Source: Embleya scabrispora DSM 41855
Lineage (GTDB): Bacteria; Actinomycetota; Actinomycetes; Streptomycetales; Streptomycetaceae
Reading direction: 5' to 3'
Assembly: GCF_000372745.1 (NCBI RefSeq)
Contig: NZ_KB889596.1
Location: 161,441-225,440 of the forward strand
Length of the DNA stretch: 64,000 nucleotides
The first letter of the stretch is position 1. Each line of letters begins with the position of its first letter. The notes under the pieces were generated by a model that did not search any database, was not told where the DNA came from, and worked only from the letters and a program-made list of their open reading frames with translations. The translations under genes were made by a program, and so were the position numbers. Below, in pieces: positions 46,801-59,108 of this stretch.

Positions 46801-49750
46801 AGTACGCCGCCCAGTCGACCGGTGTACCGCGCACGTGGGCGGCGGCCACGGCGGCGACGCATTCGTGTTCCTCCGACCGCCCCGCCCGCAGGAGCGGTAC
46901 GAAGAGCGTGTCCGGGCCGTCGGCGGGCAGGCAGGCCGGTCCGAGCGCGGACAGTACCGGGTCCGGGCCCAGCTCCAGGAACGTGGTCACGCCCTCGGCG
47001 CCGAGCCGGCGAACGGTGTCGCCGAAACGCACGGGTTCGAGCACGTGCCGCACCCAGTACGCCGCGTCGGGGGTGAACGGGTGCCCGGTGATGCCGGACA
47101 CGACGGGGATGGCCGGCGTCCGATAGGTCATCGCCTCGGCGATCCGCCGGAACTCGTCGAGCATCGGCGCCATGAGCGGCGAGTGGAAGGCGTGCGAGGT
47201 GCGCAGGCGCTTGGTCCGGCGGCCGGTGAATCGGGCCACGACCGCCGCGACTTCGTCCTCGTCACCGGAGATCACCACCGAGTCGGGGCCGTTGATCGCG
47301 GCCAGGCTCACCCGATCGGTGAGCAGCGGCGTGACCTCGTCCTCGCTTGCCTCGATCGCGACCATCGTGCCCGTCGACGGCAGTTCCTGCATCAGTCGGC
47401 CGCGCGCCGCGACCAGCAGGGCGGCGTCCTCCAGGGACATCGCGCCGGCCACATGGGCCGCGCCCAGTTCGCCGATCGAGTGTCCGGCCAGATAGTCGGG
47501 GACCACGCCCCAGGATTCGAGGAGTCGGTACAGCGCCACCTCGACCGCGAACAGCGCGGTCTGCGCGTACGCGGTCTGCGCCAGGAGGGCGGCTTCGGGT
47601 GTGTCCGGCGCGGCGAACAGCACATCGTGCAGCGGCGGTTCGAGTTGGATGTCGAGATAGTCGGCGACCTCGTCCAATGCGCTCGCGAAGACCGGGAAGG
47701 TGTCGTACAACTCCCGTCCCATCGCCAGGCGTTGGCTGCCCTGCCCGGTGAACAGGAAGGCCAGCCTTCCGGCCGTCGCCGTGCCGCGTCGGATGCCGGG
47801 CGCGGCCTGGTCCTCGCCGATCGCCCGCAGTGCGGCCAGCAGTTCCTCGCGGTCGCGGGCCACGATCGCCACGCGGTGTTCGAGGGCGGTTCGGGTCACG
47901 GCGCTCGAGTACGCCACGTCGCGCGGTGTGGGCGCGTCGGCGGAGTCGAGCAGGTCGAGCAGGCGACCGGCCTGGGCGCGCAGGGCCGGCTCGTTGCCGG
48001 CGGAGAGCAGGACCGGGTCGATCCGGTGCGCGTCGGGTTCGACCGCGGGCTCGCCGGCGTCGGTGCGCGGCGCCTCCTCGATGATCACGTGCGCGTTGGT
48101 GCCACTGACCCCGAAGGACGAGACACCGGCCCGGCGGGGTCGGTCGGCCGTCGCCGGCCACGGCTGCGCTTCGGTGAGCAGGCGCACCGTCTCGCCGGAC
48201 CAGTCGATGTGCGGCGAGGGCTCGTCCACGTGCAGGGTGCGCGGTAGTTCGCCGTGCCGGATCGCCTCGACGATCTTGATCACCCCGGCCGCGCCGGCGG
48301 CGGCACCGGTGTGGCCGATGTTCGTCTTGATCGAACCGAGCCACAGTGGTTGCTCCGGCGAGTGGTCCCGGCCGTAGGTGGCGATCACCGCCTGCGCCTC
48401 GATCGGGTCGCCCAGGGTGGTGCCGGTGCCGTGCGCCTCGACCACGTCGACCTGGTCCGCGGTCAGGCCGGCGTCGGCGAGCGCCTGGCGGATCACCCGT
48501 TGCTGGGCCCGGCCGTTGGGCGCGGTCAGGCCGTTGCTGGCGCCGTCCTGGTTCAGCGCGGACCCGCGCACGATCGCGAGCACCCGGTGTCCCTGCCGGC
48601 GGGCGTCGGCGAGCCGTTCCAGTACCAGAACGCCCGCGCCCTCGGCGAAGTTGGTGCCGTCGGCCGCGGCGGCGAACGCCTTGCACCGCCCGTCGGGGGC
48701 CAGGCCGCGCTGCCGGCTGAACGTGGTGAACGTGCCCGGGCTGGTGATCACGGTGACCCCGCCGGCGAGGGCGAGCGTGCACTCGCCCCGGCGCAGCGAC
48801 TGCACGGCCAGGTGCAGCGCCGCCAACGAGCCGGAGCACGCGGTGTCGACCGTCAGCGCGGGGCCCTCCAGGCCCAGCGTGTAGGCGATCCGCCCGGATA
48901 CGATACTCGGCGCGGTACCGGTCATCAGGTGGCCGTCCAGGCCGTCCGGCGCCTCGTGCACGCGCGGTCCGTACTCGTGTGGCTCGACCCCGATGAATAC
49001 TCCGGATCGGGTGCCGCGCAGCGGACCCGCGTCGATCCCGGCCCGTTCCAGGGCCTCCCAGCAGGTCTCCAGGAGCACCCGCTGTTGTGGGTCCATCGCG
49101 GTGGCCTCGCGCGGGCTGATCCCGAAGAATTCGGCGTCGAACTCGGCGGCGTCGGGCAGGAATCCGGCCTGCCGTACGTAACTCGTCCCGGGAGTGTCCG
49201 GGTCCGGGTCGTACAGCGCGTCCAGGTCCCAGCCCCGATCGTTCGGGAAGGGGGCGATCACGTGCCGGCCGTCCGCCACCAGGCGCCACAGGTCCTGCGG
49301 CGAGGCCACGTCCCCGGGGAAGCGGCAGCCGATGCCGACGATCGCGATCGGCTCGTCGTCGGCCCGTGCGGTGGGCGCGGGTTCGGGATCGTCCTCGGCG
49401 ATGCCCAGGAGTCGGGCGCGCAGGTGTCGCGCGAGCTCGGCCGGCGTCGGATGGTCGAAGCCGACCGTCACCAACAGCTCCAGGCCGGTCGCCCCGACCA
49501 GCCGGGCGTGCAATTCGACCAGGCCGAGCGAGTCGAGGCCCAGTTCCCGAAAGGGTCGGTCGGGACCCACCGAATCGCCGGGCCCCGGCGGGGAGTCACC
49601 GTCCTCGGGCCGGATCTTGCGCAGCACCGCGAGCGTGTGCTCGCGGACCAGGTCGAGCAGTACGCCGGTCTGCTCGGGCCTGGACAATTCGGCCAACCGT
49701 CGGGCGAGTTCGCCGCCCGAAATCGTCGCAGCGTTCCAGGACTCAGTCAT
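37814..49750 (-). CDS. Type I modular PKS: loading ACP, KS-AT-DH-KR-ACP, KS-AT-DH-ER-KR-ACP
   Basis: The protein is 3978 residues. A loading ACP has phosphopantetheine Ser74 (GLDSLG). Module 1 has KS Cys305 (VDTACSGSL), AT Ser758 with HAFH at 853-856 (malonyl-specific), DH His1056 ([10 protein letters not shown]) and Asp1223, KR 1486-1665 (Lys1596, Ser1620, Tyr1633) and ACP Ser1800. Module 2 has KS Cys2031, AT Ser2475 with HAFH 2574-2577 (malonyl), DH His2779 whose motif ends in Ser2788 instead of Pro, ER about 3215-3530 (ATGGVGMAA), KR with LDD at 3632-3634 (B-type) and Tyr3689, and ACP Ser3857. A helical docking tail follows. An N-terminal loading ACP without AT is what beta-amino-acid macrolactam synthases use. 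It should add one double-bond unit and one saturated unit. Confidence 0.93.
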   Translation of the reverse strand: MTESWNAATISGGELARRLAELSRPEQTGVLLDLVREHTLAVLRKIRPEDGDSPPGPGDSVGPDRPFRELGLDSLGLVELHARLVGATGLELLVTVGFDHPTPAELARHLRARLLGIAEDDPEPAPTARADDEPIAIVGIGCRFPGDVASPQDLWRLVADGRHVIAPFPNDRGWDLDALYDPDPDTPGTSYVRQAGFLPDAAEFDAEFFGISPREATAMDPQQRVLLETCWEALERAGIDAGPLRGTRSGVFIGVEPHEYGPRVHEAPDGLDGHLMTGTAPSIVSGRIAYTLGLEGPALTVDTACSGSLAALHLAVQSLRRGECTLALAGGVTVITSPGTFTTFSRQRGLAPDGRCKAFAAAADGTNFAEGAGVLVLERLADARRQGHRVLAIVRGSALNQDGASNGLTAPNGRAQQRVIRQALADAGLTADQVDVVEAHGTGTTLGDPIEAQAVIATYGRDHSPEQPLWLGSIKTNIGHTGAAAGAAGVIKIVEAIRHGELPRTLHVDEPSPHIDWSGETVRLLTEAQPWPATADRPRRAGVSSFGVSGTNAHVIIEEAPRTDAGEPAVEPDAHRIDPVLLSAGNEPALRAQAGRLLDLLDSADAPTPRDVAYSSAVTRTALEHRVAIVARDREELLAALRAIGEDQAAPGIRRGTATAGRLAFLFTGQGSQRLAMGRELYDTFPVFASALDEVADYLDIQLEPPLHDVLFAAPDTPEAALLAQTAYAQTALFAVEVALYRLLESWGVVPDYLAGHSIGELGAAHVAGAMSLEDAALLVAARGRLMQELPSTGTMVAIEASEDEVTPLLTDRVSLAAINGPDSVVISGDEDEVAAVVARFTGRRTKRLRTSHAFHSPLMAPMLDEFRRIAEAMTYRTPAIPVVSGITGHPFTPDAAYWVRHVLEPVRFGDTVRRLGAEGVTTFLELGPDPVLSALGPACLPADGPDTLFVPLLRAGRSEEHECVAAVAAAHVRGTPVDWAAYWAGRGARRVELPTYAFQRRRYWLDGTAPADVRAAGLGNPEHPLLGAVVSLAGSDGVVLAGRLSTQTQPWLADHVISGVVLLPGTAFVELAIRAGVEIGCATVDELTLEVPLALPDSASVALQITVGGADDTGRRPVEVHARADDGDDWTRHASGMLAPAAGAEPAAAAFDLVAWPPAGAQPIDITDLYREEARDGYEFGPMFRNLRAVWRRGEDVFAEVAFADGERSRADRFGLHPALLDSALQAMAFADDRADGGETRLPFAWTGVSLHAAGAAALRVRITATGPNAVSASIADADGDPVATVRSIAVRAVDIGQLQRARASRDDALLHVRWTPLAPAPPASRGTRAVLGTDHRDLAALGAAIAAGAPVPDAVVVHLEPAEGAPPVAARAATIRLLDLLRDWSGDERFAESRLVLVTTGAVATGPDDKPADPALAPLWGLVRSAEAEHPGRFVLADLDGAATLPELPAGEPELALRGETVLVPRLARVPESPQATRWPVPGTVLITGGTGGLAGHLARHLVTEHGVRRLLLAGRRGPQAPGADRLRAELTELGAEVTIAACDVGERSALAELLAAIPAEHPLTAVVHTAGVIADNLIGALTADDVDTVFRPKVDGAWHLHELTRALDLSAFVLFSSGAGVLEAPGQANYAAANVFLDALAEQRRAAGLPATSLAWGLWGGTDGMGGRLDDTTLRRAERSGLVTLSVAENLALFDRALGTDRATLLPLRIDPVALRNRPGGVQALLRELVPATVRRASAGRATGAGALARRLAELPDGERHPYVLDVVRTQVAAVLGHEGAASIDPDRAFTTIGFDSLAAVELRNALGTATGLRLPATLTFDYPTPRALADFIRSKATNTESAVNTFARASVGVDEPIAIVGMACRFPGGVGSPEDLWQLVASGRDGITRFPSDRDWDVDDLYDPEPGKPGKSYVREGGFLHEAADFDPALFGISPREALAMDPQHRLLLETTWEAVERAGIDATTLRGSRTGVFAGVMYHDWATRLAEAPDELAGYLGIGSAGSMASGRLAYTLGLEGPAMTVDTACSSSLVTLHLAAQALRSGECSLALAGGVTVMSTPKTFVDFSAQRGLAADARSKSFSAAADGTSWSEGVGMLLVERLSDALRNGHPVLAVVRGSAVNQDGASNGLTAPNGPAQQRVIRQALAGAGLSVGDVDAVEAHGTGTRLGDPIEAQALLATYGQDRPEDRPLWLGSIKSNIGHAQAAAGVAGIIKMVEAMRHGVLPMTLHVDEPTPEVDWSAGAVALLTESRAWPEVGRPRRAAVSSFGVSGTNAHVILEQPPQAPAAAPEPPHTGPVPWVLSGRTEEALRAQARRLWSHIGPDEDGFAAVGRALATTRAAFEHRAVVSGIDRPEFLRGLAALAEGTPSPGVLRGTVHVGGTAFLFTGQGSQRLGMGREAARAFPVFRAALDTVCTELDRWTERPIREVMWGDKAGLDDTAQAQPALFAVEVALYRLFESWGIRPDVVMGHSVGELSAAHVAGVLSLPDAARLVAARGRLMQALPAGGAMVAVEADPDEVAPWLTGPVDLAAVNGPKSVVVSGEEAAVTRFVAEFGARFGTRRSKRLRTSHAFHSALMEPMLEEFREVAQGVSYASPVIPLVSNVTGGSADVTYAEYWVGHVREAVRFADGVRALTARGVTRFVELGPDGVLSAMVRENVAEEGAAPVVLPVLRKGRSELSTLLAAVGELHVSGAPVDWDAFFAGHGARRVALPTYAFQRERYWLTPAAGVGDVTSAGVDAADHPLLGAMMALPESDGVLFTGRLSAANQTWLADHVILGRVVVSGSALVELAIRAGDEVDCAIVEELTLAAALVLPEEGGVRVRVQVGGPDESGRRVLTVHSRAEDAVDAAWTRHAEGVLRPAAIAEPPAADPQPWPPVGATALDVSGCYAELAARGYGYGPTYQGLRAAWRRGEEVFAEVALPESVHGEAGRYGLHPALLDAALHAEALAEEGGATLLPYSWNGVRLHAAGAASLRVRLRRVQGAEVSSIEVSDHDGRPVLSVESLVARPVSAEQLAGRSALDGSLFRMAWEPIGPADSFLGAPSFVSVGTDLPGSYESLAALGEAVAAGTLTGLDTVLLPCAPHSPDERAEVPDAVRALTSRVLVAVQDWLADERFGQARLVVSTQGAMALDGEAVTDPVGAAVWGLVRAAQAESPDRLVLVDADGPGAVARVLPAILAAGEPQALIRDGRGYVARLRTAASGAGLVPPAGAWRLEAAGTTLDQLALVASDEPDAALATGQVRVAVRAAGVNFRDVLVALGMYPGGGRIGGEGAGVVVEVGAGVDGLRPGDPVMGIFENAFGPVAVTDHRLLARIPDGWSFEQAATVPLVFLTAWYGLVDLADTRAGARVLVHAATGGVGMAALQVARHLGAEVFGTASRGKWDTLAALGLDGAHIADSRTLDFEEQFLDATDGAGMHVVLNALAREFVDASLRLLPNGGHFVEMGKTDLRDPDKVAADHPDVSYQAYDVMDAGPDRIQAMLVELTALFATGALRPLPVRSWDVRRAPEAFRFLSQARHVGKLALTMPRRPDPEGTVLVTGGTGALGALVARHLITRHGARRLLLVGRRGLAAPGAEELVAELRALGAEVRVVACDVSDRPALADLLAEVPAAHPLTAVIHTAGVLDDGVFAALTPERMDTVLRPKVDAAWHLHELTRDADLAAFVLFSSAAGVLDGVGQGNYAAANVFLDALARHRRDLGLPGQSLAWGLWASEGGMGGGLGEADLARMANKGARALTPDQGLALLDAAAMFDEATVVPVPLDVRVLAANGELPLLFQGLVRGPARRTVRAATDATNAPSLPERLAALPADERGAAVLELVREQAAVVIGHSGAGAIAPERPFKDLGFDSLTTIELRNRLGAATGLRLPATLVFDYPDPHALARYLLSELVPDAEPLPAADQEEASVREALATIPLGRLRETGLLSALLALAEAGDGASAPDQPVEEDRGAALQSMDVADLLRAARRSNSG

Positions 49751-49863
49751 CCGAGCACTCCACACCTATTCTGACGGCGGCCGATCCGGTCTGGCGGATC
49801 CGGCTCGTCCCGCAGGTCGTTCCAACAAAACCGGGGAATTCGGGCGATCGCGGGGACCGCCGC

Positions 49864-51567
<1,704 letters not shown>

Positions 51568-51584
51568 TTAGGGGCAGTTAGGGG
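51568..51584 (+). promoter_or_regulatory. Paired TAGGGG site, 10-bp period
   Basis: TTAGGGGCAG is followed at once by TTAGGGGTAC, 87-103 bp before the VinK-like gene, in the 205-bp divergent gap with the adenylation gene. This is the most perfect of the five pairs. Confidence 0.55.
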
Positions 51585-51670
51585 TACAGCGATATCTGCG
51601 GGTCGCACACACTTGTCGAGACACCGTATCCAGCGAACTCGAATTCCGGAATGGATTGGAAAACAGACAC

Positions 51671-52618
51671 ATGGGATCTCAGCTCGAAGCCGGTTCCGCG
51701 GTCGTGTTTCCCGGCATCAGCCCCTGCCGCTTCGACGACGTGGCGAAGTTCATGCTGATCAATCCCGCCGCTCGCGCCCTGGTGGCCGAGGCGGACGACC
51801 GGCTCGGCTACTCGCTGGTCGATAGATATCGCGAAGCCGCCGGTGATTACTCGGAGTTCGCGCGTGTGGCGTTTCTGATCAACTGCCTGGCACCGGCGTA
51901 CTGGGCCGAGGACGCGCTGGACATGCGGCCGGACGCGATCCTGGGCGCCAGCTTCGGCGGAACACCCGCGGCGGTGTACTCGAGGTCGTTGGACTTCGCC
52001 GACGCCGTGTCGCTGACCGCCCGGTGGGGGCACGAGCTGGACACGTACTTCGCCCGGGAGCACGGCGACGTGGTCACCCAGTCGTTCGCCCGGACCCCCG
52101 CCGACCGACTGGCCCAGGTACTGGGCGAGTTGGACGAACGGGGCGAGTGGCACGAGATCGCCTGCCACATCGACGAGGAATTCCACATGGTCTCGGTGCG
52201 CGAGGCCGGCCTGGAGCGACTGAACGAGCGGGTACGCGCGGTGGGCGGCCTGCCGCTGTCCACCATGCGTCCGCCGATGCACTCGCGCCTGTTCGGCCCG
52301 CTGCGCCGGCACATCGAGGAGACCGTGTTCGCGGACCTGCGTTTTCGCGACCCGAAGCTGCCGGTGGTCTCCGACCATGACGGAAGCGTGCTGCGTACCG
52401 GCGAGCAGGTCCGCACGCTGCTCCTGGACGGCATCGTCCGGGCGGTCCGCTGGCCGACCGCGGTGGCCACCCTGCGCCGGGCCGGGGTGGTCAAGGCCTA
52501 CGTGGCCGGGCCGGACAGTCTGTGGGGCCGGGTGCCGTGCACGACCCGAAGCTTCGAGGTCGTCCCGCTCAAGCCGCAGACCGCCATGCGCCCCCGACGC
52601 CGGCTCACCGCCGCGTAG
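51671..52618 (+). CDS. VinK-like trans-acyltransferase for the dipeptidyl starter
   Basis: This 315-residue single-domain acyltransferase has GxSxG in ILGASFGGTPA (Ser94) and a partner His in PPMHSRLFG (His204). A free-standing AT with no malonyl-CoA signature, beside two stand-alone A enzymes and an ACP, matches VinK/HitE. Those enzymes move the dipeptidyl group from the discrete ACP to the loading ACP of the first PKS. In the best-studied case VinK recognises the ACP surface. The ATG is chosen over a TTG fifteen bases upstream. The gene ends eight bases from the stop of the convergent ACP gene. Confidence 0.85.
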   Translation: MGSQLEAGSAVVFPGISPCRFDDVAKFMLINPAARALVAEADDRLGYSLVDRYREAAGDYSEFARVAFLINCLAPAYWAEDALDMRPDAILGASFGGTPAAVYSRSLDFADAVSLTARWGHELDTYFAREHGDVVTQSFARTPADRLAQVLGELDERGEWHEIACHIDEEFHMVSVREAGLERLNERVRAVGGLPLSTMRPPMHSRLFGPLRRHIEETVFADLRFRDPKLPVVSDHDGSVLRTGEQVRTLLLDGIVRAVRWPTAVATLRRAGVVKAYVAGPDSLWGRVPCTTRSFEVVPLKPQTAMRPRRRLTAA

Positions 52619-52625
52619 CACCCGT

Positions 52626-54538
<1,913 letters not shown>

Positions 54539-54583
54539 GACCGGCCCGGCGAATCCCGATGGAAGCGCGCCGGCGGACAGACC

Positions 54584-55372
54584 TCAGGCGTTGGCCTCGG
54601 CGGCGGCGGCCGCTCGCTCCTTGATCAGTACGCCGATGCCGTCGAGCACACAGCGCAGGCCGAACTCCTCGCCGTCCCCCTCGGCGGGATCGAACGCCCC
54701 CGAGGACATCGCCGCGAGCAGCGCCGGGTAGCGGTCGTGGTGCGTGCGCACCAGATCCCCCACGTCCGAGCCCCACTGCTCGGCCATGTCGGAGGTGATC
54801 GGCTGCTGCTCCTCCTCCTTGCTGACCGAGCGGTAGATCCAGCTTCGGATCAGGCCGGTCAGGGCGAACACGGCGTCCAGCTTCTCCGCGCCGGTGAGCC
54901 CGGTCCCGGACAGCGAGTCGACCGCGGCTTCCAGCCAGCTCAACTGGTTGGGGCCCATCGGGCCGGGGGCGGCGAGCTCGAACATCCACGGGTGTCTGTG
55001 GTAGACACCGCGCAGCCTTCGGGCCCACTCCTCCAGCTTGGGCCGCCAGTCGTCGGCGACGTCGTCCAGGCTCGGCGACACGTCGATCGCCGCGTCGATC
55101 ATGAAGTCGATCAGCTGCGCCTTGCCCGGCAGGTACCGGTACAGCGACATGGTGGTGAAGCCGAACTCGCTGGCGATCCGCTGCATGGAGACGGCGGGCA
55201 GCCCCTCGCGGTCGGCGACCTCGATGGCGACCTCGACGATCCGCGCGGTGGACAGCCCGGGCTTGGGACCGCGACTGGGCCGTTCCCGCTCGCCGCCCCA
55301 CAACATCTCGACGCTCCGTGCTCGCCCCCGTGATCCGCCGTCCTTTCCCGCTGCCATCTCCACTCCCAGCAC
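54584..55372 (-). CDS. TetR-family regulator
   Basis: The protein is up to 262 residues. The N-terminal helix-turn-helix reads ARIVEVAIEVADREGLPAVSMQRIASEFGFT, followed by YRYLPGKAQLIDF. The C-terminal ligand domain resembles the TetR_C type with an I-R-S-W-I segment. Starts at 55372, 55357 or a Met further in (MLWGGERERPS) are all possible. It faces away from the P450 and is the only regulator seen in the macrolactam region. It may control the P450, the exporter at 59-60.7 kb, or itself. Confidence 0.85.
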   Translation of the reverse strand: MLGVEMAAGKDGGSRGRARSVEMLWGGERERPSRGPKPGLSTARIVEVAIEVADREGLPAVSMQRIASEFGFTTMSLYRYLPGKAQLIDFMIDAAIDVSPSLDDVADDWRPKLEEWARRLRGVYHRHPWMFELAAPGPMGPNQLSWLEAAVDSLSGTGLTGAEKLDAVFALTGLIRSWIYRSVSKEEEQQPITSDMAEQWGSDVGDLVRTHHDRYPALLAAMSSGAFDPAEGDGEEFGLRCVLDGIGVLIKERAAAAAEANA

Positions 55373-55946
55373 TCGATCGACCCAACTATTGCGCGCAGCC
55401 TAATCATATGCCTCGTTATGCAACAGGGTTACGGCAAAGATCCGCTCATCTCCCCGCCGCAATCCGCGAGCCACCCGCAGGCACCTGGAAGGATAGTCAT
55501 CCTCATGAACATAAGATTTAGGCTTTCTCGGCCCTTTCACAACTACAGCGGGTAGTGCAGTCCATTCGAAATTGCAATCTCGAACAGGTTCGACGAGACA
55601 CCGCCCACCTGCGGCGACGGCCGGCGGGCCACACGTTACCGGACAAACCAGCCGGATGATGATCCGCCACGCCACGTCAACGTGCCTGTGCACCACGGGA
55701 GTTCCCGAATCCGATTTAGGGGCGGCTAGGGGTACGGGCAGGTCGCGTCGTGGCATAGCGTTTCGCGGGGAATCCGCCGCCCCCGAGGCTCGACCACTAT
55801 TCGCGCATATGTCGATTTCGCCGGCGCGAGCGGCACATCCCATTGCCCCGGCACACGGGATCACCTTCCCGGCCCGCAGCGGCACTGAACTCGCTCCGTG
55901 GGGCTGTTCCCGGCGGAGAATCTTCCCGCCCAGATGGGAGTTCGCG
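55373..55946. promoter_or_regulatory. 574-bp divergent region without a gene
   Basis: No convincing ORF is present. Near 55388-55440 is an AT-rich patch, probably the TetR promoter and operator, with GCATA repeats. A 12-bp dyad GGAT-AGTC-ATCC lies at 55491-55502. A paired TAGGGG site lies at 55716-55732. The last 100 bp before the P450 ATG hold a GATGGGAG ribosome site. Confidence 0.5.
55716..55732 (+). promoter_or_regulatory. Paired TAGGGG site, 10-bp period
   Basis: TTAGGGGCGG is followed at once by CTAGGGGTAC, about 215 bp before the P450 ATG. It is nearly identical to the site before the VinK-like gene. Confidence 0.55.
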
Positions 55947-57185
55947 ATGACTTTGGATATCACCGTGCAGGAGGCGGAAGCCGCGATCCAGCGACTGGCC
56001 ACACCGCCGATGATCCCCGATCCGTATCCGCTCTACGACACCATTCGACGGGTCGGGCGGGTATTCGAGAGCACCACCCTGGGCGGCGCCTACGCCGTGA
56101 CCGGGTACAAGGAGGTGGCCGCGGCCGCCAAGATGGGCGGCATGCGCAATGGCGTGCGCGCCGCGGCGATGCAGCGCCAGGACTGGCAGGAACACGAATC
56201 ACTGCGGCTGTTCCTGCGCGCCCTGGTCAACCTGGACGCCCCGGAGCACACCGCGCTGCGCGAGGTGGCCGCCGCGATCTTCACGCCCAACGCCATCCGG
56301 GCGATGCGCACGTCGATCGAGCAGCTGGCCGACCGGTATCTCGACGACCTGGCCGAGCACGCGAGCGGCGGCAGCGCGGTCGACCTGGTCGAGGTCCTGT
56401 CGAGTCCGTTCCCGGTCGCGGTGATCTCCGAGATGCTCGGTGTTCCGGCCAACCAGGGCATGCTCTTCTACAAGCTCGCCAACGACTGGACGCGCGTGTG
56501 GGGCGGCGGCAACTACAGCGACGAGGACCTCGCCCAGGCGGACGCCTCGGTCACCGAACTGCGCGGATACTTCGACGAGTTGATCCGCGAGCGGCGATCC
56601 GTGCGACGGGAGGACCTGATCTCGGCGCTGGTCGACCAGCACGAGGCCGGACGGCTGGACGACGAGGATCTGATGGCGCTGGCCACGTTCTTGTTCATCT
56701 CCGGCTTCGAGACCACCACCAACCTGATCAGCATGGGCCTGTACACGCTGCTGGAGAACCCGGACCAGCTGCGGCTGTGGCGGGAGAACCCGGACATCAC
56801 CCCGAGCGCGGTCGAGGAACTGCTGCGCCACGGCACGCCGATCTCGGGCACCATCCGGCTCACCGCGGAGCCGATCGAACTGGGCGGCCTGCACATCCCG
56901 CCGGGCAAGATGCTGTTCCTGATGACGGCCGGGGCCAACCGCGACCCCGAGCAGTTCCCCGACCCCGACCGACTGGACCTGACCCGCGCCGACGGCGCAC
57001 ACGTCAGCTTCGGTGGCGGCGCGCACTACTGCCTGGGGGCCAACCTCGCGCGCATGGAGGCCCAGGTGGTCTTCCCCGCGCTGCTTCGCCGGTTCCCCAC
57101 CATCGAGGTCAGCGGCACGCCGGAGTTCCGCACCGCGATCGGCCTGCACGGCTTCGAGCGGCTGCCGGTCGTACTCGGGAAGTGA
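55947..57185 (+). CDS. Cytochrome P450
   Basis: The 412-residue P450 has the heme-Cys motif FGGGAHYCLGANLAR, the I-helix FISGFETTTN (acid-Thr pair for oxygen activation) and ExxR in EELLRHG. It belongs to the soluble bacterial type that needs ferredoxin, but no ferredoxin gene is adjacent. Hydroxylation or epoxidation of the finished macrolactam is the likely job. The ATG at 55947 follows GATGGGAG. Transcription ends in a long hairpin shared with the convergent SDR gene. Confidence 0.93.
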   Translation: MTLDITVQEAEAAIQRLATPPMIPDPYPLYDTIRRVGRVFESTTLGGAYAVTGYKEVAAAAKMGGMRNGVRAAAMQRQDWQEHESLRLFLRALVNLDAPEHTALREVAAAIFTPNAIRAMRTSIEQLADRYLDDLAEHASGGSAVDLVEVLSSPFPVAVISEMLGVPANQGMLFYKLANDWTRVWGGGNYSDEDLAQADASVTELRGYFDELIRERRSVRREDLISALVDQHEAGRLDDEDLMALATFLFISGFETTTNLISMGLYTLLENPDQLRLWRENPDITPSAVEELLRHGTPISGTIRLTAEPIELGGLHIPPGKMLFLMTAGANRDPEQFPDPDRLDLTRADGAHVSFGGGAHYCLGANLARMEAQVVFPALLRRFPTIEVSGTPEFRTAIGLHGFERLPVVLGK

Positions 57186-57193
57186 CCCGACCG

Positions 57194-57257
57194 AAATGAT
57201 CTCGGGGTCGGCGGGCCCGAAGCACTGCGACGGGCCTGCGACCCCGAGATCATTTTT
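57194..57257. terminator. Bidirectional terminator between P450 and SDR
   Basis: A perfect 17-bp stem pairs 57194-57210 with 57239-57255. The 28-base loop can itself fold (GGCCCG with CGGGCC). The plus strand carries a run of five T at 57253-57257. The P450 stops at 57185 and the SDR stop is at 57343. Confidence 0.85.
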
Positions 57258-57342
57258 GCGTGTCGGTCGGGCCCACGCGCGCATGCCGATGGGGCGTGCG
57301 CACGGTTCGTCAACCGTGCGCACGCCCCCGGCGGATCGAGGC

Positions 57343-58209
57343 TCAGCCCCGCGGATCGAACCCGGCACCGAGCTTGGCGATCAGGCCGCCGTCGATCTTG
57401 AGCTGCGCGCCGGTGACGTACCGGGATTCGTCCGAGGCGAAGTAGACGACCGCGTGCGAGATGTCGACGGGTTCCAGGTAGGCGATCGGCATGCCGTGCA
57501 TGGGCCGCATCACCGCTTCGACGTCGGCCAGGGTGGGGGCCTCCAGGTCCGGTCGGAACGTGCGGTAGGCGGCCTCGTTCTGGATCAGCTCGGTGGCCAC
57601 GTTGGTCGGGTGCACCACGTTCACCCGCCGCCCCGAGGGGGCCAGTTGCACCGAGAGCCACTCGGCGTACTCGGCCAGGATCCGCTTGGAGAAGCTGTAG
57701 CCCGCGGCGCCGGGGCCGACACCGGCGTTGCCGTCGTAGCGGGGCATGAGCCCCGACACCGAACCCATCAGGATGATCGACGCGCCCTCGCCCAGGTGCG
57801 GCAGCGCCGCGTGCACGGTGTTGAGCGCGCCCACAAGGTTGACGTCGAGGGTCTCGGTGAAGGCGGCGATCGGCAGGTCCACGCCGAGCGGACTGATGCC
57901 GGCATTGGGGATCACCACGTCCAGGCGGCCGAGTTCGGCCACGCCCTCGTCGAGCGCCGTCCGCAGCGCCTCGCGGTCGCGTACGTCGGCCCGCTTGGCC
58001 ACCGCGCGGCGGCCGGTCTTCTCGATCAGGCGAACCGTCTCGTCCAGATCGGAGACGGTCGCCCCCGCGTACTGGGCGGTCGCGGCGTCCGCGCAGACGT
58101 CGAGCGCGATGATGTCGGCGCCCTCCTCGGCCAATCGCACGGCGTGGCTGCGTCCGAGCCCGCGGGCCGCGCCGGTGATCGCCACGACTTTGTCCAGTAC
58201 ACGTTGCAT
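57343..58209 (-). CDS. SDR, mycofactocin-coupled or carveol-dehydrogenase-like
   Basis: The 288-residue classical SDR has TGAARGLGRSHAVRLAEEGAD at 11-31, NAGIS, GSVSGLMP with the catalytic Ser, and Tyr-x-x-x-Lys in GYSFSKRI. The R-G-x-G-R-S-H-A segment is typical of the mycofactocin-dependent or carveol dehydrogenase-like group that oxidises alcohols with a bound NAD. A TAGGGG pair lies upstream, tying it to the macrolactam regulon. A tailoring oxidation after the P450 is likely. Confidence 0.88.
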   Translation of the reverse strand: MQRVLDKVVAITGAARGLGRSHAVRLAEEGADIIALDVCADAATAQYAGATVSDLDETVRLIEKTGRRAVAKRADVRDREALRTALDEGVAELGRLDVVIPNAGISPLGVDLPIAAFTETLDVNLVGALNTVHAALPHLGEGASIILMGSVSGLMPRYDGNAGVGPGAAGYSFSKRILAEYAEWLSVQLAPSGRRVNVVHPTNVATELIQNEAAYRTFRPDLEAPTLADVEAVMRPMHGMPIAYLEPVDISHAVVYFASDESRYVTGAQLKIDGGLIAKLGAGFDPRG

Positions 58210-58342
58210 TTTGGGGCCTCCGCCGGCTGTTTCGAAAACTGTCCCGGTAAAACCGCCACCCATCCGACGCGCATTGTCGGAAGGAAGTGTCGGCCAGGTC
58301 CCTTCCTATCGCCGGACGCCCGTTCGGGGACACCGCGTGTGA

Positions 58343-58369
58343 CCCCTACATTCGGCTTTCCGGCCCTTA
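58343..58369 (-). promoter_or_regulatory. Paired TAGGGG-like site, 21-bp period (leftward)
   Basis: On the minus strand TAAGGG and TGTAGGGGTCA are spaced 21 bp, with one mismatch in the upstream half, about 135 bp before the SDR ATG. Confidence 0.4.
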
Positions 58370-58403
58370 ATCCGGAACACCACCCGCAGTTACCGCGGGG
58401 GTC

Positions 58404-58841
58404 TCAGGTGAGCACCCAGCCATGGTTTCGGGCGACTTCGCCGAGGCACTCGCGGATCTGTGCGATTTGTTGGGCTGTGGTGGTGGGGGCGCCTTCGATG
58501 ATCGCCTCGGTCACCTCGTGCATGAACTCGAACGTGGTGACGGTGCGTTCCGTACCCGCGTGCTCGGCCCGGCCCGACCGGGTCCGGGCCGGCGACTTCT
58601 CCGGCGTGGGGGCAGCTCTGCCGGCGTTCGGCACCGGGCCTTCGATGGTGCGCACGGCGATGGCGCGCAGCCCACGATCACCGGTGGCGGTGTCGAATTC
58701 GACCAGCGTCCCCGGCTTCAGGAACTGCTTGTCGGAGAGGAACTCGTTGGCGTGCATGAACACATCGCTGCCGCCGGTGTGAGGCGTGATGAAACCGTAT
58801 CCGCGGGCCTCGTCGAAACGAACCAGCCTACCCACCATCAC
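58404..58841 (-). CDS. Cold-shock-domain protein with C-terminal extension
   Basis: The protein is 145 residues. Residues 1-68 form a cold-shock domain (GRLVRFDEARGYGFITPH, then DVFMHANEF) with RNA-binding aromatics. A charged Ala/Pro/Arg linker follows. A C-terminal helical part (VTTFEFMHEVTEAIIEGAP and following) is not found in ordinary CspA proteins. Such extended proteins occur in actinobacteria, including inside biosynthetic clusters. It would bind single-stranded RNA. A role in translating cluster mRNAs is speculative. The start could be either of two adjacent Met codons. Confidence 0.87.
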   Translation of the reverse strand: MMVGRLVRFDEARGYGFITPHTGGSDVFMHANEFLSDKQFLKPGTLVEFDTATGDRGLRAIAVRTIEGPVPNAGRAAPTPEKSPARTRSGRAEHAGTERTVTTFEFMHEVTEAIIEGAPTTTAQQIAQIRECLGEVARNHGWVLT

Positions 58842-58996
58842 TGCATTGACCCTTCCTCGATCCGTGCCTGTGCGCTGTCGAATTCCGAATCGGCCGAGCC
58901 GCCGATGGCCTCACCCGTCGGCGGCTCGCCGGCCACAGCACTCCCAGGCCCTGGCCGGCGGATCCCGGCGGATCGGCCCGCGTCGTCCGGTGCCGT

Positions 58997-59063
58997 GCCT
59001 CGCCGCACCGGAGAAGCAGTCGCACAGTGGTTCTGTTCGGCCGATTCTCCGGTGCGGCGAGGC
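58997..59063. terminator. 19-bp long-loop hairpin after the exporter gene
   Basis: GCCTCGCCGCACCGGAGAA (58997-59015) pairs perfectly with 59045-59063 across 29 bases. The outer flanks extend the stem with two mismatches. It lies 46 bp after the exporter stop, in a 267-bp gap before the cold-shock gene that holds no other feature. Confidence 0.65.
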
Positions 59064-59108
59064 GCGGTACCAGGCGGCGCGGACCCGCCGAGACTCGCCG
59101 GACAGGGG

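Noticed and set aside
37868..49774. Several long plus-strand frames opposite the PKS
   Set aside because: All are mirror frames of the PKS domains, repeat in step with its modules, and lack start signals or motifs.
55400..56002. A 200-codon minus-strand frame before the P450
   Set aside because: It overlaps the P450 start, has no domain-like pattern, no ribosome site, and covers the regulatory repeat.
58997..59063. Long inverted repeat as a miniature transposable element
   Set aside because: There is no target-site duplication or terminal motif, and only one copy is in the window. A terminator after the exporter is simpler.
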